Source: Anisakis pegreffii (taxonomy: Eukaryota > Nematoda > Chromadorea > Rhabditida > Anisakidae). Taken from it: a DNA stretch of 64,000 nucleotides. The DNA is taken from contig JAPYMA010003030.1 of NCBI GenBank assembly GCA_035041965.1, positions 62,001-126,000 of the forward strand, written 5' to 3'. Of this stretch, positions 63,766 through 64,000 are shown piece by piece. The notes beneath the pieces were generated by a model. It was not told where the DNA came from, ran no database searches, and saw only the letters and a list, made by a program, of their open reading frames with translations. Positions within the stretch are counted from its first letter, which is position 1. Each line of letters starts with the position of its first letter. A program made the position numbers and the translations under genes.

Positions 63766-63902
63766 TAGGTGAATCAATAGAGTAAACTTGTGCTGTTGAC
63801 TAATTACCTACGCAATTAGTAATATTGCGATGATTTGCGACGTTTCGGCGTTATGCCATCCATCTTTGTCAACAACACTACTTTACTGTTTTGATTCACC
63901 TA
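63766..63902. mobile_element. Short MITE with TTAGGTGAATCAA ends
   Basis: About 137 bp. The left end is TTAGGTGAATCAATAGAGTA. The right end, reverse complemented, is TTAGGTGAATCAAAACAGTA. Similarity continues inwards through GTGCTGTTGAC against GTGTTGTTGAC, so each terminal repeat is about 38 bp. No coding capacity. Confidence 0.85.
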
Positions 63903-64000
63903 ATATCGCTATGCGCCTCATAAATGAGGAGAGCCTCCAGCAATTTAAATGGTTTAGGTTTATCAGGGATCATCTCACACGAATATATTACTGATTGGAT

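Overview
The window reads as animal nuclear DNA, most likely from a nematode. Genes are split into small exons (24-320 bp) separated by introns of 80 bp to about 1 kb, with GT donors and mostly TTTCAG or TTTAAG acceptors. The DNA is AT-rich. One gene joins two ShKT (six-cysteine) domains to an animal haem peroxidase, an arrangement typical of nematodes, and the catalase resembles worm catalases. I cannot name the species; the intron sizes and repeat load suggest a parasitic or other large-genome worm rather than Caenorhabditis.

Layout. 1-4.7 kb has no recognisable gene. 4.7-8.4 kb is a nine-copy, 408-bp tandem array. 10.6-11.5 kb (minus) holds a decayed, intron-containing copy of deoxyhypusine synthase. 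12.1-13.5 kb is a cluster of degenerate repeats. 14.8-20.9 kb (minus) is the ShKT-haem peroxidase. 24.0-24.9 kb (minus) is a small, very acidic prothymosin-like protein. 30.0-33.2 kb (minus) is an OTUD3-type deubiquitinase. 40.8-47.0 kb (plus) is a full-length catalase. 48.7-49.6 kb (minus) is an ACOT13/THEM2-type thioesterase, and 50.9-55.2 kb (plus) is a C2H2 zinc-finger protein. A possible Cys-rich small protein lies at 59.1-59.3 kb (minus). The rest is AT-rich intergenic DNA with MITE-like inverted repeats, small dispersed repeat families and microsatellites.

The genes form no operon or single pathway. Catalase and the secreted-type peroxidase both use hydrogen peroxide, but they are 20 kb apart and would act in different compartments. 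ACOT13 and the zinc-finger gene are divergent, with start codons 1.3 kb apart and a MITE between them. OTUD3 and catalase are also divergent, 7.6 kb apart.

Exon boundaries were worked out by hand from reading-frame phase, splice motifs and remembered family conservation. Internal exons of catalase, OTUD3, ACOT13 and most of the peroxidase join in phase without a break. The 5' end of the peroxidase and the 3' end of the zinc-finger gene are uncertain. I found no convincing new multi-gene system. The best leads are the homogenised 408-bp array, the MITE beside the second ShKT exon, the duplicated splice acceptor in the prothymosin-like gene, and the deoxyhypusine synthase pseudogene.
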